Shown here: in pieces, positions 6,554-6,566 of the stretch
Layout: the number at the start of each line of letters is the position of its first letter
How positions within the stretch are numbered: position 1 is the stretch's first letter
Source: an uncultured Opitutia bacterium
GTDB lineage: Bacteria > Verrucomicrobiota > Verrucomicrobiia > Opitutales > UBA953
Length of the DNA stretch: 6,566 bases
Assembly: GCA_903924185.1 (NCBI GenBank)
Contig: CAIYAN010000254.1
Coordinates: forward strand, 1 to 6,566
Direction of reading: 5' to 3'
Notes under the pieces: model-generated
The model's input: the letters and a program-made list of their open reading frames with translations, nothing else
Database searches by the model: none
Told to the model about the DNA's origin: nothing
Program-made: the position numbers and the translations under genes

Positions 6554-6566
6554 GGGCCTCAGACCG

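Noticed and set aside
1..6566. CRISPR array, tRNA, transposon ends or phage genes
   Set aside because: No regularly spaced repeats, cloverleaf-like segments, transposase motifs or long terminal inverted repeats were seen on reading; coding sequence fills nearly all of the window.

Overview
This 6.6 kb window is GC-rich and all its genes lie on the plus strand. In order it holds: a 5'-truncated M60-like zinc metallopeptidase; formyltetrahydrofolate deformylase (PurU); a second, complete and apparently secreted M60-like metallopeptidase; the catalytic domain of phosphate acetyltransferase (Pta) as its own gene; and a BioD-like P-loop plus DRTGG protein that matches the N-terminal regulatory half of long Pta enzymes. 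No tRNA, rRNA, CRISPR array, insertion sequence or integrase was seen. The gene style (high GC, no Shine-Dalgarno motif ahead of any of the four visible starts, M60-like proteins, split Pta) would fit a member of the Verrucomicrobiota or a related PVC-group bacterium. That is an inference from general resemblance and not a proven assignment.

Region 1 (2-4247) is two divergent M60-like paralogs with purU between them. Both carry the same N-terminal beta-rich module (TGxYAAPGE, GCHxD, WxRFPxIT, ANxFGG) and the same gluzincin-type zinc site: HELGHNHQ, with a third ligand Glu 14 residues after the second His. The first paralog has a Lys/Glu-rich, probably coiled-coil insertion of about 75 residues in its C-terminal part. 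The second lacks that insertion and has a clear signal peptide. PurU hydrolyses 10-formyl-THF to formate and THF. It has no obvious functional link to the peptidases.

Region 2 (4350-6553) is a tight two-gene unit. The phosphotransacetylase catalytic protein (351 aa) is followed 2 nt later by the P-loop/DRTGG protein (381 aa). Together they equal one long E. coli-type Pta cut in two, with the halves in reverse order. They most likely work together in acetyl-CoA/acetyl phosphate interconversion. No acetate kinase gene is visible inside the window. A terminator-like hairpin at 4265-4294 separates this unit from the peptidase region.

No wholly new system is evident. The points most worth following are the coiled-coil insertion inside a metallopeptidase domain, the paralog-purU-paralog arrangement, and the split, order-reversed Pta.
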